Source: Roseiarcus sp050012775 | Lineage (GTDB): Bacteria > Pseudomonadota > Alphaproteobacteria > Rhizobiales > Beijerinckiaceae | Assembly (NCBI GenBank): GCA_050012775.1 | Contig: JBEKGN010000009.1 | Location: 62,001-126,000 of the forward strand | Length of the DNA stretch: 64,000 nucleotides | Reading direction: 5' to 3' | Part shown: positions 35,403 through 44,718 of the stretch, piece by piece | Layout of the letters: each line of letters starts with the position of its first letter | Numbering within the stretch: position 1 is the stretch's first letter | Notes under the pieces: generated by a model | The model's input: the letters and a program-made list of their open reading frames with translations, nothing else | Told to the model about the DNA's origin: nothing | The model's database searches: none | Position numbers and translations under genes: made by a program

Positions 35403-36452
35403 TCAGTCCGCGGCTACGCCAAGCTGGTCCTTCAGGAAGTCGATTGTCTTGGCATCACGAAGTTTACAAACGATGTTCTGATTGGCGAACATGCCGTCCG
35501 CCCATTTTGCCTCGGAGATCGGGACGGCCTTGATCCAATTGACCCCTACGACATATTCGGCGAGATTGGCGTCGTCCCGGTCGTGCGAGAGCCCCGGTTG
35601 CGCCAATGGCCGATCCAAAAGCGGCCCGGCATCCGTCGTGAAATCGCGCGCCATGATAGCCGGTGTCGTCGCCTTTCCATAGCCGACATATCCCGCCTGC
35701 TTCTGATAGACAACAAGTCGATCACCGGGCTGGAGCAGGCGTTGCAGGGGGCCGGAATAGCGTACGCCCCCGCCCGCCGCCACAAAGCCATAGCGCCGCA
35801 TGTCATCCCATGAACGATGCGGGCCGTCTCCGGCGTTCACGTACCACAGGCCAGACCATGGCGCTTGAACACGCGCCTCAGACCGTTCAACGACCTCGGC
35901 TTGATCAAGCAGCCAGTCCGTAGTGAGCAAAGTCTGACCGCCCTCCTCGAAGACGGAAAAAAAGGCGGTATTGATGGCGACGCCGTGCACCTCCGATAGG
36001 TAACGCACGATCCGCTGCGAGGACGCGTCAAAGGCGCTGGCCACGATCACCATCGTGTGCGTTTCGTTCAGCGTCTGCGGCAACGCATCTTCAAATCGCT
36101 CCCGGAATGCAACATCCAGTCGGCGTCCGAGGAAATCATGGGCTATTTTGTGTACGTCCCGCGTGGTGAGCGTGGACACCCAGCTTGCATAGTCAAGCAC
36201 CTGCGCGATGATGTCGCGCGGAGTGCGATCACGCTTCAGTTCGACGACCACGAGATTTCCGTCGGCATCGATGCCGAGAAGGTCAATCCGACCGCCAAAG
36301 GCGGTCACAAGTTGACGGCCGATAACCAGAACTTCGAGCCCAAGCAGGTCGGGTTGCTTGGCGATCCACCCTTCGACCATGTTCTCGTTGGCGATGCGTC
36401 CACGACAAACAGGCGTCAGCGCATCGCCGGTGAGCTTGTAGAGCCTCGTCAT
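35403..36452 (-). CDS. NucS/DUF91-type nuclease with C-terminal EVE-like domain
   Basis: 349 residues. The N-terminal domain has GGRIDLLGIDADG-NLVVVELKRDR, a PD-(D/E)XK pattern (Asp57, Glu71, Lys73) as in DUF91/NucS endonucleases. Residues ~205-275 (WSGLWYVNAGDG ... LLQPGDRLVVYQKQAGYVGYGKA) resemble an EVE/PUA-like domain, which in other restriction proteins reads modified bases. It overlaps hsdS by four bases, so it is a genuine operon member. A modification-dependent nuclease attached to a type I system is the simplest reading; the domain calls are by eye. Confidence 0.7.
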   Translation of the reverse strand: MTRLYKLTGDALTPVCRGRIANENMVEGWIAKQPDLLGLEVLVIGRQLVTAFGGRIDLLGIDADGNLVVVELKRDRTPRDIIAQVLDYASWVSTLTTRDVHKIAHDFLGRRLDVAFRERFEDALPQTLNETHTMVIVASAFDASSQRIVRYLSEVHGVAINTAFFSVFEEGGQTLLTTDWLLDQAEVVERSEARVQAPWSGLWYVNAGDGPHRSWDDMRRYGFVAAGGGVRYSGPLQRLLQPGDRLVVYQKQAGYVGYGKATTPAIMARDFTTDAGPLLDRPLAQPGLSHDRDDANLAEYVVGVNWIKAVPISEAKWADGMFANQNIVCKLRDAKTIDFLKDQLGVAAD

Positions 36453-37759
36453 CCTCTCTTCCTTGGTCTTCCGCGCGCGCCCGTTCCCCGCTGTGGTGTA
36501 GCGCGCTCGACCCTGATCCGCTCCACCAGCACGCTCGCGTGTTCCTCAGACGGGTCCTGCGGCACGAGTTCGCCCCGGAACGCCTTGGCCAGCACCGCCT
36601 GATCAAGATGGTCGATCAGCTTGCGCGCGCTCGTTGCCTCCGAGGCAAGGCGGTCGATCCATGCGAACGCCGCCGAAACCCTTCGAGATATTTCCTCCTG
36701 TTCAGCTGTTGGAGGGACTTCGATGCTGAGCGGGGCGATGTCGCCATTGTTGATCTGCGGAACATTTGATCCATTGCTAATGGAAGCCAAGTCCAGCCCT
36801 TGCATCCACCACCACAGAAAATTCGGCGTAACAGCTCGCGCGGTTAGCACCATGAGGTTCAGATCAAGAGCGCCCTCAACGAGTACTCGCCGCTTCTTGT
36901 TTGTTGCGATAGCTCCACCTCTTTTGGGGAATGTTATGGAGCCGGGGGTGACAAGGCGAAGTCCGAGGCGACGGGCGTTTTGGCGCGACAATCGAAATTG
37001 CGAGGATCGTAGGCCATCCAAGTTTTCCAGCTCGTTCATGCTCGAAACCTTGAACCACGGAAACTCGCCATCTGCTGATAGGGCGGCTTCGATACCCTTC
37101 GGGGTCTGCCCGCTGGCGATAGTTGCCACCTCCCCGATAGTCGAGTTGGTCCACGCTGCCCGGCTGGCATGTCCTCGCCATTCGTGCGTCAGCTGCCCGC
37201 TAAGGGCCGCCGCGAGCACCGCCTGTTTGTATTTCTCGACGAGGCCGGGGAGATGGTCGAGCTGATCGCGGGCGCGACCAGACTTGGTGGACAAGCTGTC
37301 GATCTTCGCCACGATCCGCCCCTGTTCGGGAAGAGGTGGCAGCGAAATCGGCCAGCTTTCTAGCGTCCTCTTGTCGATCTGACGGAATGTTGTCCCGACA
37401 CCGGCGGCATCAAGTTGCTTTGCGCACTCTTTGAGTTTGTGCCGGAGCCACGTCGCTTGCACGTGCGCTCGAATACCTGCGACGCCACGCCCCAAGCAGT
37501 ATCGACGATCCGCGAATGCCGTTTTTCCAATTGTCGCACGAATGCAAAGGACGATGTCCCCCGGTTCGCAGACCTTTGTAGGTGTGCTAGTAAACCGAGA
37601 TGCAGACAGGGTTTCCTCCTCATAATCAGCGGCCCCACCCAATAGAGGAAGGCCACGTTCCTCTTTGTTCGTGAACTCACCGGGAGGCGACTGCCCCATA
37701 ATTATATCGGCAATTGAAGCAAGAACGGTCGTCGCCCAGCCTTCGGGAAGATCACTCAT
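36449..37759 (-). CDS. hsdS: Type I restriction-modification specificity subunit
   Basis: 436 residues in the usual two-half layout. Target-recognition domain 1 begins LPEGWATTVLASIADIIMGQSPPG and domain 2 begins AAWTNSTIGEVATIASGQTPKG; each is followed by a conserved helix (IVAKIDSLSTKSGRARDQLDHL; ISRRVSAAFAWIDRLASEA). It sets the DNA sequence recognised by the HsdM and HsdR complexes. It overlaps hsdM by four bases. Both halves are complete, so the system should be functional. Confidence 0.93.
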   Translation of the reverse strand: MSDLPEGWATTVLASIADIIMGQSPPGEFTNKEERGLPLLGGAADYEEETLSASRFTSTPTKVCEPGDIVLCIRATIGKTAFADRRYCLGRGVAGIRAHVQATWLRHKLKECAKQLDAAGVGTTFRQIDKRTLESWPISLPPLPEQGRIVAKIDSLSTKSGRARDQLDHLPGLVEKYKQAVLAAALSGQLTHEWRGHASRAAWTNSTIGEVATIASGQTPKGIEAALSADGEFPWFKVSSMNELENLDGLRSSQFRLSRQNARRLGLRLVTPGSITFPKRGGAIATNKKRRVLVEGALDLNLMVLTARAVTPNFLWWWMQGLDLASISNGSNVPQINNGDIAPLSIEVPPTAEQEEISRRVSAAFAWIDRLASEATSARKLIDHLDQAVLAKAFRGELVPQDPSEEHASVLVERIRVERATPQRGTGARGRPRKRG

Positions 37760-39222
37760 TCCGCGGCCTCCGGCACTGCAACTTCGCCTGCGTCCGGTTC
37801 CAGCTCTTCGGCGAGCGCCTCTATCTCCTCTAATGCAGCCTTCAAATGGCCGATAATGGCCGCCGCGATGTCCTCGGGTTCGGTCAGCCCCTCTTCAGCC
37901 TCGGCCTCCGTGTCTCGCAGCCAAGCAATATCGAGATTGTCGTTGCGGGCGCTGATCGCCTCCCGATTGAAACATCGCCAGCGGCCTTCCTCGCCCTGCT
38001 CTTTGCGCTTCCCGCCGCCATTGGGATCATCGCCATAAGCGGCCTCGAAGTCGGCGAAGTCACCGACGGTCAGCAGGCGCGTCTTGCCGAAGGCTGGCAT
38101 GTTGGCCCGCATATCATAGACCCACACCGCCTTGGTGTTCGCCTTGTCAGTCTTGCCGCGCTGCACGAACAAGACATTCGTTTTTACGCCCTGCGCGTAG
38201 AAGATGCCTGTTGGCAAGCGCAGGATCGTGTGCAAGTTGCACAGGTCCATCAGCCAGGTGCGCAGACGACGACCGGTGTTGTCCTCGAACAGCACATTGT
38301 CGGGCACGACCACAGCGGCGCGTCCGCCAGGCTTCAATGCTCGGACGATGTGTTCCACGAACGCCAGTTGCTTGTTGGAACTGTCAGCGGTCACCGAGAA
38401 GTCATTGCGCGTCGGTCGCCCGCCGCCTTTCTTGGTGCCGAAGGGCGGGTTGGTAAGGAGAAGATCGGCCTTGGCCAGCGTCTCTCCGTCAGGCGACAGC
38501 GTGTCGATATTGGCGACCCCGCCCTCGATGCCGTGTAGCAATAGGTTCATCATGCACAGGCGATGGGTATCCGGCACCAGCTCGGCCCCGACGAAGGCGT
38601 TGTGCCGTTGAAAGAACGCCTGCGCCTCGGGCAGCTTATAGAGATCGTCCGTGTTGGCCTTGATATAGTGGTCCGCCGCTACAAGAAACCCCGCCGTACC
38701 CGCCGCCGGGTCCTGCACGGTTTCACCCGCCTGCGGTTTCATAAGCCGTACGATGCAGTCGATCAGCGGGCGCGGTGTGAAGTACTGGCCCGCACCCGAT
38801 TTTTTGTCAGAGGCGTTCTTCTCCAGCAAACCCTCGTAGAGGTTTCCGAGCCCTTCCTCGCGCGCCGAGAACCAGTCGAGCTTGTCGATGTCGGTCGTCA
38901 GCGCCTTCAGGTTCGTCGGCTTGCGCAGCCGCGTCTGTGCGTCGGTGAATATGGCGCGGACAAGTTCGTCCTTGACCTCCGGCTTGCCCAGGTCGAGCAG
39001 CAGGCGCTTGTAATAATCGAGCTGGTCGAGGCCATCGCGCTTCACCAGCTCTGCCCAACGGTATCCGGCGGGCAGGCGGTTCTCCCGCTTGGTCTCCTCC
39101 AACATCTTTAGGAAGAGCAGATAGGTCAGCTCGGTGACGTATTCGTTGTAGGTCACGCCATCATCCCGCAGGACGTGGCACAGCGACCAGAGCTTTGCGA
39201 CAATGTCGGAGGTGGTAGTCAT
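37756..39222 (-). CDS. hsdM: Type I restriction-modification DNA N6-adenine methyltransferase subunit
   Basis: 488 residues from the ATG at 39222 (TGATG overlap with the hsdR stop). The N-terminal helical HsdM_N domain is followed by motif X/I (GQYFTPRPLID; DPAAGTAGF at about 171-179) and the catalytic motif IV NPPF at about 258-261. It methylates adenine in the HsdS target and protects the host chromosome. Confidence 0.95.
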   Translation of the reverse strand: MTTTSDIVAKLWSLCHVLRDDGVTYNEYVTELTYLLFLKMLEETKRENRLPAGYRWAELVKRDGLDQLDYYKRLLLDLGKPEVKDELVRAIFTDAQTRLRKPTNLKALTTDIDKLDWFSAREEGLGNLYEGLLEKNASDKKSGAGQYFTPRPLIDCIVRLMKPQAGETVQDPAAGTAGFLVAADHYIKANTDDLYKLPEAQAFFQRHNAFVGAELVPDTHRLCMMNLLLHGIEGGVANIDTLSPDGETLAKADLLLTNPPFGTKKGGGRPTRNDFSVTADSSNKQLAFVEHIVRALKPGGRAAVVVPDNVLFEDNTGRRLRTWLMDLCNLHTILRLPTGIFYAQGVKTNVLFVQRGKTDKANTKAVWVYDMRANMPAFGKTRLLTVGDFADFEAAYGDDPNGGGKRKEQGEEGRWRCFNREAISARNDNLDIAWLRDTEAEAEEGLTEPEDIAAAIIGHLKAALEEIEALAEELEPDAGEVAVPEAAE

Positions 39223-42200
39223 CAACCCGCCTTTTTCCACATTTCTTCGTTGATACCGGCGAGGACGTTTTCCAGTTCCCCGCCAAAAACCTTGTTCAAG
39301 CGCGCGAACCCACCATCAGCGATGAATGGCTCCCTGTCGATGGCCTCGCGGTCGATCACGATTTCCTTCTCGACCTGCTCGCCAATGCGCTTGAGCCACC
39401 GCTTCTGTGGCTCCGTCCACGCGCGGCTGGCCATAACACGGCGCATCGCGGCTCGGACGCGATCTTGGTATGCGATCAGCGGATCGCCGATAGCGGCCTG
39501 ACGTACGAAGCCGATGATCGAGGCTGCGATTTCCTCGTTCTTCGCGTCCGCCCACGCTCGGCGGAGGTTCGTCTCCGAATAGCCTTTGCGGTCGAGAGCA
39601 AGGCGCAGCTCTTTCAGGTCGGCGCGGGTCAGATCGCGTGGGCGCTGGATGACGAGCTTGAGGGCCGCAATCGTATTGATGTTGTCGCGCACGAACGCGG
39701 CGAAGCTGTCGAGAAAGTCCTCGGGTCTCGCCGCGTCACCGTATCCGCGCGTGACCGCGACGACTTGGTCATCATGGCGCGAGATCGGCATATAACGCGG
39801 GTTCTCGCCGTCAGCTTGCCAGTCAAGCACGAGACCGATCCCTGCGCGGGCGGAGAACCATGACGCAAGCTCGCCGGAGTCCGTTTCCAGCAGGCGTTTC
39901 AAGGTGGCCTCGGGAGCCTCACCGGCGATTGCCTCGAAACGATCGCGGGCGTCTTGCGGCATCTTCTTCATCCGCCGACGCAGCTTGACAGCAAGTTGTT
40001 CGCGGATCGTGTCCCGCTCGACATCACCCTTCGCCTCGATCAATTCCCGCACGAGCTGCTCGAACCCTATGGACGGGTTGACGACCACGGGTTTCATTTC
40101 GGTGAGGTTCTGGAGGTGCGGATAAAGATCGACTGCATCGAAGATGCGGAACACTTCCTTGCCGATCTCCGGGCACTGTCGGGTGGCGCGGCCTATCATC
40201 TGTTCATAGAGAATGCGGCTGTTCACCCGCCGCAGAAACACAAGACTGGTGATCGACGGCACGTCGATGCCGGTGGTGAGAAGATCGACCGTCACCGCGA
40301 TCTTGGGGTTGGCGTCGTTGCGGAAGGACCGGATCAGGGCTTGAACTCGGTCAACGCTACCCGTGATCTTCTTCACCGCAGCGTCGTCGATCTCCCCGTA
40401 GGCAGCGGCAAACGCCTTCTTTAGGGCTTTGACGACGATGTCCGCATGAGCGTCGGTGGCGGCAAAGATTAACACCTTGCCGGGAAGCGCGGGATCGACG
40501 TATTTCGCCAGCTCCTCAGCGACCACCCGGTTGAAGTCCTCGGTAATCACCTGCTTGTTGAACTGGTCGACCTCGAACCGGATTTCATCCGGCGCGTGGG
40601 CGAGGTCAATCTCGCCGGTCTGCGTGTTGAGCAGTTCAACCGGCTCGTCCTTCTGGAAGGCGATACCGGCGCGCGCAAGGGCCGTCTCTATGCGAATGGG
40701 CGGCTCGTGGTCGATCAGGTAGCCGTCGATCACGGCCTCGCGGTACGAATAGCGGAAGACCGGATCGCCAAAGATGTCGATGGTGTGCAGAGCGGGCGTG
40801 GCGGTCAGGCCGATCTTGACGGCGTCGAAGTAGTCGAGGACGCGCCGATATTTCGAGATGTAGTCTTCCTCGCCACGGAAGCTCAACTCGGCGTCGGACA
40901 TCTCCCGGTCGAGCAAGTAGCCACGATGGCATTCGTCGATGACCATGAGATCGTACTGATCGACGGGCGGCGTCTCGGAAGTATCGGCGGCGAACAGCAC
41001 GCGCCGGACGAGCCCTTGAATGGTGCATATGTGGACTTTGGTTTCCGTTTCCGGCGTCACGTCCGCCAACCCCTTTAGGCCGAAGATTTCAGCGAAGGTC
41101 TTGCCGGACACGATCTTCGTCGTTGAAAACTCGCCCTCAGCCTGATTGCCCAGCGCGCTACGATCCACGACGAAGCAGATGCGACGAAAACGCTTGGCCG
41201 CGAGCAGTCGATACAGCAGGGCAATGGCGAGTTTGGTCTTGCCCGTGCCCGTTGCCATCGCGATCAGCATCCGCCGCTCACCTTTCGCCAACGCTCCCTC
41301 GACGGCGACTATCGCTTCACGCTGGTAGGGTCGCAGCGGAAACCCGAAGTCGAACGGCTGCGCTTTCAGGGATGCTGTTGCCGCATCTTGGTCGATGTCC
41401 AACTGACCAGAGAGGCCCTCGGGCGTCGGCCAATCGATAAGGGCGCGACGGTGATTGGCGGGGCGTCGAGTGTCGCGGAACCAGATGCCGCTCTCTGTTT
41501 CGATCTGCTTCAAGTAGGAACGACCATTGGCGGCAAATACGAACGGCACCCGGTGCTCGCCCCACGGTCCTCCCGCGAATGCAACATCGGGCGTCGTGCC
41601 GAGGCCATTGGAGTATCGCTCGGCTTGATCAATGGCCGCAGACACGTTCTTGCGGCGTCGTTTAGCCTCGACGACCCCAATAAGGACTGTGCCGACAAAC
41701 AGGGCATAGTCTGCTGGCCCGCTCGCTGTGGGCCATTCGGCGATGGCCATGTTCCGGCCTCTGGCCGGACGAACACCGGCGCTGTACCGCATGGCCTTCG
41801 TGTTGGCTTCCCACTCCCGATCCCGAAGCTGCTGGTCGATCAGGTCGCGCGTGCTCTCCTCGTCCAGGTCGATCTTCGTCGCGGCTTGCTCGCCGCGCTG
41901 CACGAACTCAAGGATGTCCGCTTTCGGCGCAACCTCGGCTGCTGCCTGCAATGCTGCCAGTTTTGTGGCGATCTCGATCCTTGCGGCTTCACTGTCTTGG
42001 GCGAGCTGTTCCCACGTCGCCCGTTCCTCAGCCTCGCGCCGAAGGCGCTCCTCGACACTCTCCCGGGCGCGCACTTGCTCCTCTGCATGCAGCCGAGCGG
42101 CAGAAGCGGCGTCCATGCTCTCAGCGACCTTGCGCTGGAGCGCCGCGATTTCCTCTTTCAGAGCGGCGGCGGCGTCTGTTGGCTCGGGCGGTGGGATGAA

Positions 42201-42602
42201 CGCGCCGGGATTGAAGTTCGGCTGCCGCCCGTAGGTCCGATGGAACCAGACCCCCAGCTGTCGCGCGAACTTGAGTGAGGCCAGTGCGTCCGCGTGACCG
42301 CCCTTGGCTTCGTGCACGGCGTTGTTGCCCAACTTGCGGAGGACATGGAACACATCGGCGGCTTCCTTGGGGATGATCCGCTCAAACGACAGACGGCGCA
42401 GGGTGTCCTCAAACGTTTCCCGCTCGCCTAAGTAAAGTGCGTGGTGGGCGGCGATGAGCTTGGCGAGAAGCTCGGCAAACTGACGCAGCTTGACGATGGC
42501 GGTGGACGGGTCATCCCGAAAATACCGCTCGGCCTGTGCTCCCAAGGTCGCCAGTCGGACGTCATGCCCCTGCAAAAACCCGAAATTGACCGTCGCCAGC
42601 AT
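39222..42602 (-). CDS. hsdR: Type I restriction-modification endonuclease/translocase subunit, DUF4145 at N-terminus
   Basis: 1126 residues from the ATG at 42602, chosen for the AAGGGGGCG upstream and because MLATVNFGFL begins the conserved domain; the frame runs to 42926 through repeat DNA. Residues ~30-125 are DUF4145. A coiled coil (about 145-220) leads to the nuclease motif with Asp298, Glu312, Lys314 (VVEAKRRR). The helicase follows: Walker A MATGTGKT (about 449-456), DECH (about 556-559) and RATRQCPEIGK motif VI. It translocates and cuts unmodified DNA. It is the first gene of a six-gene operon with hsdM, hsdS, the nuclease, the ImmA protein and the PIN protein. Confidence 0.93.
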   Translation of the reverse strand: MLATVNFGFLQGHDVRLATLGAQAERYFRDDPSTAIVKLRQFAELLAKLIAAHHALYLGERETFEDTLRRLSFERIIPKEAADVFHVLRKLGNNAVHEAKGGHADALASLKFARQLGVWFHRTYGRQPNFNPGAFIPPPEPTDAAAALKEEIAALQRKVAESMDAASAARLHAEEQVRARESVEERLRREAEERATWEQLAQDSEAARIEIATKLAALQAAAEVAPKADILEFVQRGEQAATKIDLDEESTRDLIDQQLRDREWEANTKAMRYSAGVRPARGRNMAIAEWPTASGPADYALFVGTVLIGVVEAKRRRKNVSAAIDQAERYSNGLGTTPDVAFAGGPWGEHRVPFVFAANGRSYLKQIETESGIWFRDTRRPANHRRALIDWPTPEGLSGQLDIDQDAATASLKAQPFDFGFPLRPYQREAIVAVEGALAKGERRMLIAMATGTGKTKLAIALLYRLLAAKRFRRICFVVDRSALGNQAEGEFSTTKIVSGKTFAEIFGLKGLADVTPETETKVHICTIQGLVRRVLFAADTSETPPVDQYDLMVIDECHRGYLLDREMSDAELSFRGEEDYISKYRRVLDYFDAVKIGLTATPALHTIDIFGDPVFRYSYREAVIDGYLIDHEPPIRIETALARAGIAFQKDEPVELLNTQTGEIDLAHAPDEIRFEVDQFNKQVITEDFNRVVAEELAKYVDPALPGKVLIFAATDAHADIVVKALKKAFAAAYGEIDDAAVKKITGSVDRVQALIRSFRNDANPKIAVTVDLLTTGIDVPSITSLVFLRRVNSRILYEQMIGRATRQCPEIGKEVFRIFDAVDLYPHLQNLTEMKPVVVNPSIGFEQLVRELIEAKGDVERDTIREQLAVKLRRRMKKMPQDARDRFEAIAGEAPEATLKRLLETDSGELASWFSARAGIGLVLDWQADGENPRYMPISRHDDQVVAVTRGYGDAARPEDFLDSFAAFVRDNINTIAALKLVIQRPRDLTRADLKELRLALDRKGYSETNLRRAWADAKNEEIAASIIGFVRQAAIGDPLIAYQDRVRAAMRRVMASRAWTEPQKRWLKRIGEQVEKEIVIDREAIDREPFIADGGFARLNKVFGGELENVLAGINEEMWKKAG

Positions 42603-42877
42603 CCACGCCCCCTTGCGCAGCAAGATCGCACGTTTTGGCATAAGCGTCTTGGGCTTTTGGCTCGCAGCGATCAGGAAGAGTTTTATCGGGATAGAGAGAA
42701 CAAGGTCGCTCGAATTTAGCCGGCCGGCATCACCTCCGAAGCGCCCGGTCAGCTTAATGGATGCGTTGCGGCTGTTGGCGGCTCTGGCCGCACCCCAAAG
42801 GCCTTTCCCCACTATGCTGTGGAATAACCCTCGCTCACTTCTTGTATAAAGCTGGTTTCGCGCCCATCTACGGCGGG

Positions 42878-43011
42878 TCTTTCGCGGCGTCGCCGATCGG
42901 GTCTTCGGATGCTGATCGTGCGGCACGCGGCTTCCACATCGGGATGACCGCTGTGGTGCGGATTGTCACGACGGATCACAGCCGTGGTTCTTCGTGCTCC
43001 GAGAGACGCCG
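42878..43011 (+). repeat. 134-bp direct repeat upstream of the reverse transcriptase, copy 1
   Basis: Identical by eye to 43239-43372 (constant offset 361). It can fold: GCTGTGGT pairs with ATCACAGC around a 17-base loop, extended by ACC/GGT. It ends at GAGAGACGCCG. Confidence 0.85.
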
Positions 43012-43238
43012 ACCCTCGTTATTGGACCTGACAGCCGTCGCCGCACTGCATTTTCAAGCACATCGAACGGCGAGCAGGTTCTTTATTCCGGCGGGGGGCG
43101 GGGTGCGCGCGGTTGCGGCCCTTGACTTTGCCAAAAACCCGATAGGGTAGAGGGTGGGGGAGAAGTGCCGATGAACCTCGCGAAAAACGCCCGTTGAGGG
43201 CTTTGATCTTGGCCGCCGTCGCGGCCGTGGTCGCGGCC

Positions 43239-43372
43239 TCTTTCGCGGCGTCGCCGATCGGGTCTTCGGATGCTGATCGTGCGGCACGCGGCTTCCACAT
43301 CGGGATGACCGCTGTGGTGCGGATTGTCACGACGGATCACAGCCGTGGTTCTTCGTGCTCCGAGAGACGCCG
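43239..43372 (+). repeat. 134-bp direct repeat upstream of the reverse transcriptase, copy 2
   Basis: Second copy, ending 32 bases before the reverse-transcriptase ATG. This is the position of template or guide RNAs in many retron and defense-RT loci. The transcript and its function are inferred. Confidence 0.85.
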
Positions 43373-43404
43373 GTGTCTTGAGGGTCGGGTATGTGCGGAA
43401 TTCG

Positions 43405-44718
43405 ATGACCCCGAACCAGCAAAATAGGCGCGGTCGGATTGATCTTGCCCGGCAAGCGAGGCTGTTGCCGGTTCTCAATCATGCATGGCAATCGGTAGAG
43501 GCGCGTGCTCGCGGTTCAAAAGATAAACAAGCGCAAACAGCACTTGCACGCATCAAAGAAAATCCGGCCAGGGCGCTGAAGGAAATTGCATACCAACTAA
43601 AAGCCGGGACGTTCGTTTTTGAGGCCCAACGCGGTGTCCTGAAGAAGCGTCGAGGCGGCAAGAAATCACGACCGATAGTCGTGGCACCCATTGTGAATAG
43701 GATCGTGCAACGCGCCATTCTTGATGTTTGCCAGTCAGAGACGCGCTCCCTCCGCAGAGAGTTGGGTCGACTACCTGACGTGGTTGACTGCCCAACAAGC
43801 GTAGGCGGATTGCCGCGGCGCGGTGTGCCGGAGGCCATTGCATTGATCATGCGAAGCATGGACGAAGGAGCCAAGTGGTTCGTACGCTCGGACCTGAAAG
43901 ACTTCTTTACGCATATCCCAAAGCCGCTGATCCGAACGTTCCTATTAGACAATATCGCTGATGTAGCTTTTGTTGATCTATTCATGGCGGCGCTGGAGAC
44001 GGAACTCTCGAACCCGGAGGCCGTGCGGGAGTGGATCGACCTATTTCCCCTTGGCGACGAAGGCGTGCCCCAAGGATCGGCGCTTTCCGCACTCTGCGCC
44101 AACATTGTGCTCCACGAATTTGACAAGCAGCTAAATGGACGAGGCGTGACCACAGTCCGCTACCTCGATGATTTCGTGATCCTTGCTCCAACGAAGAAGG
44201 CGGCAGACAAGACCTGGAAACGTGCGGCAACGATTTTGAAGCTGCTCGGTCTGGAGGCGCACGACCCGGCACTGAACACGGGAAAGGCGGCACAAGGGGA
44301 AATCAAAGACGGTTTCGCCTTCTTGTCTTTCCAAATCGGACACAGACAATTCGCGCCATCCCGTGAGGCCAAGACGAAATTTCTCGATGATCTGCAAAAG
44401 ACAATTCGTGAGGCCAAGAAGCAGATCGTTCAACTCGGAGTTCCGGCGCGTCGAGCTGAGCCAGCCTTCGTTCAGTCGCTCGCTTTGGTTGACCGAAAGG
44501 TGAGGGGCTGGGGAGACGCTTTTCGTTCCACAACGCAGCGAAACGAATTCGACCAGCTTGACCGCGAAATTGACCGCCTCATAGACGGCTATCTACGCTG
44601 GTTTCGAGAGAAAACGCGCAGTGCAGCTCCCAGAGAGCGACGGCGCAAAATGGGCATAGCCGTACTTTTGGATACGCAGCACCCAAATCCCAAAGACCCT
44701 TCCGGCGTGGCAGTCTAA
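43405..44718 (+). CDS. Reverse transcriptase, group II-like/unknown-group (possible defense RT)
   Basis: 437 residues from the ATG at 43405. RT motifs in order: KKSRPIVVAPIVNRIVQRAI, RSDLKDFFTHIPK (motif A Asp), GVPQGSALSALCANIVLHEFD (about 221-241) and the catalytic RYLDDFVIL (YLDD about 253-256). A C-terminal helical region of ~130 residues has no maturase X or HNH domain that I can see, and no intron domain V follows. It is thus neither a normal group II intron protein nor a DGR RT (which has a different motif 4). Its stop codon overlaps the stop of a recombinase tail on the other strand. Confidence 0.85.
   Translation: MTPNQQNRRGRIDLARQARLLPVLNHAWQSVEARARGSKDKQAQTALARIKENPARALKEIAYQLKAGTFVFEAQRGVLKKRRGGKKSRPIVVAPIVNRIVQRAILDVCQSETRSLRRELGRLPDVVDCPTSVGGLPRRGVPEAIALIMRSMDEGAKWFVRSDLKDFFTHIPKPLIRTFLLDNIADVAFVDLFMAALETELSNPEAVREWIDLFPLGDEGVPQGSALSALCANIVLHEFDKQLNGRGVTTVRYLDDFVILAPTKKAADKTWKRAATILKLLGLEAHDPALNTGKAAQGEIKDGFAFLSFQIGHRQFAPSREAKTKFLDDLQKTIREAKKQIVQLGVPARRAEPAFVQSLALVDRKVRGWGDAFRSTTQRNEFDQLDREIDRLIDGYLRWFREKTRSAAPRERRRKMGIAVLLDTQHPNPKDPSGVAV

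Larger units (their letters stand above)
42603..43404. other. 800-bp divergent intergenic region between hsdR and the reverse transcriptase
   Basis: It contains no gene I can support. Its main content is a perfect 134-bp direct repeat (42878-43011 and 43239-43372). A possible weak promoter (TTGACT near 43124 with TAGGGT 15 bases on) lies between the repeats and reads toward the reverse transcriptase. Confidence 0.6.

Noticed and set aside
42603..42926. N-terminal extension of hsdR to 42926
   Set aside because: The extension runs through the 134-bp repeat and is basic and disordered. The ATG at 42602 has a ribosome site and begins the conserved domain.
42878..44718. Diversity-generating retroelement (RT plus template/variable repeats)
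   Set aside because: The two 134-bp repeats are identical, without adenine-biased differences. Neither lies in a C-type-lectin target gene, and the RT motif QGSALS is not the DGR form.
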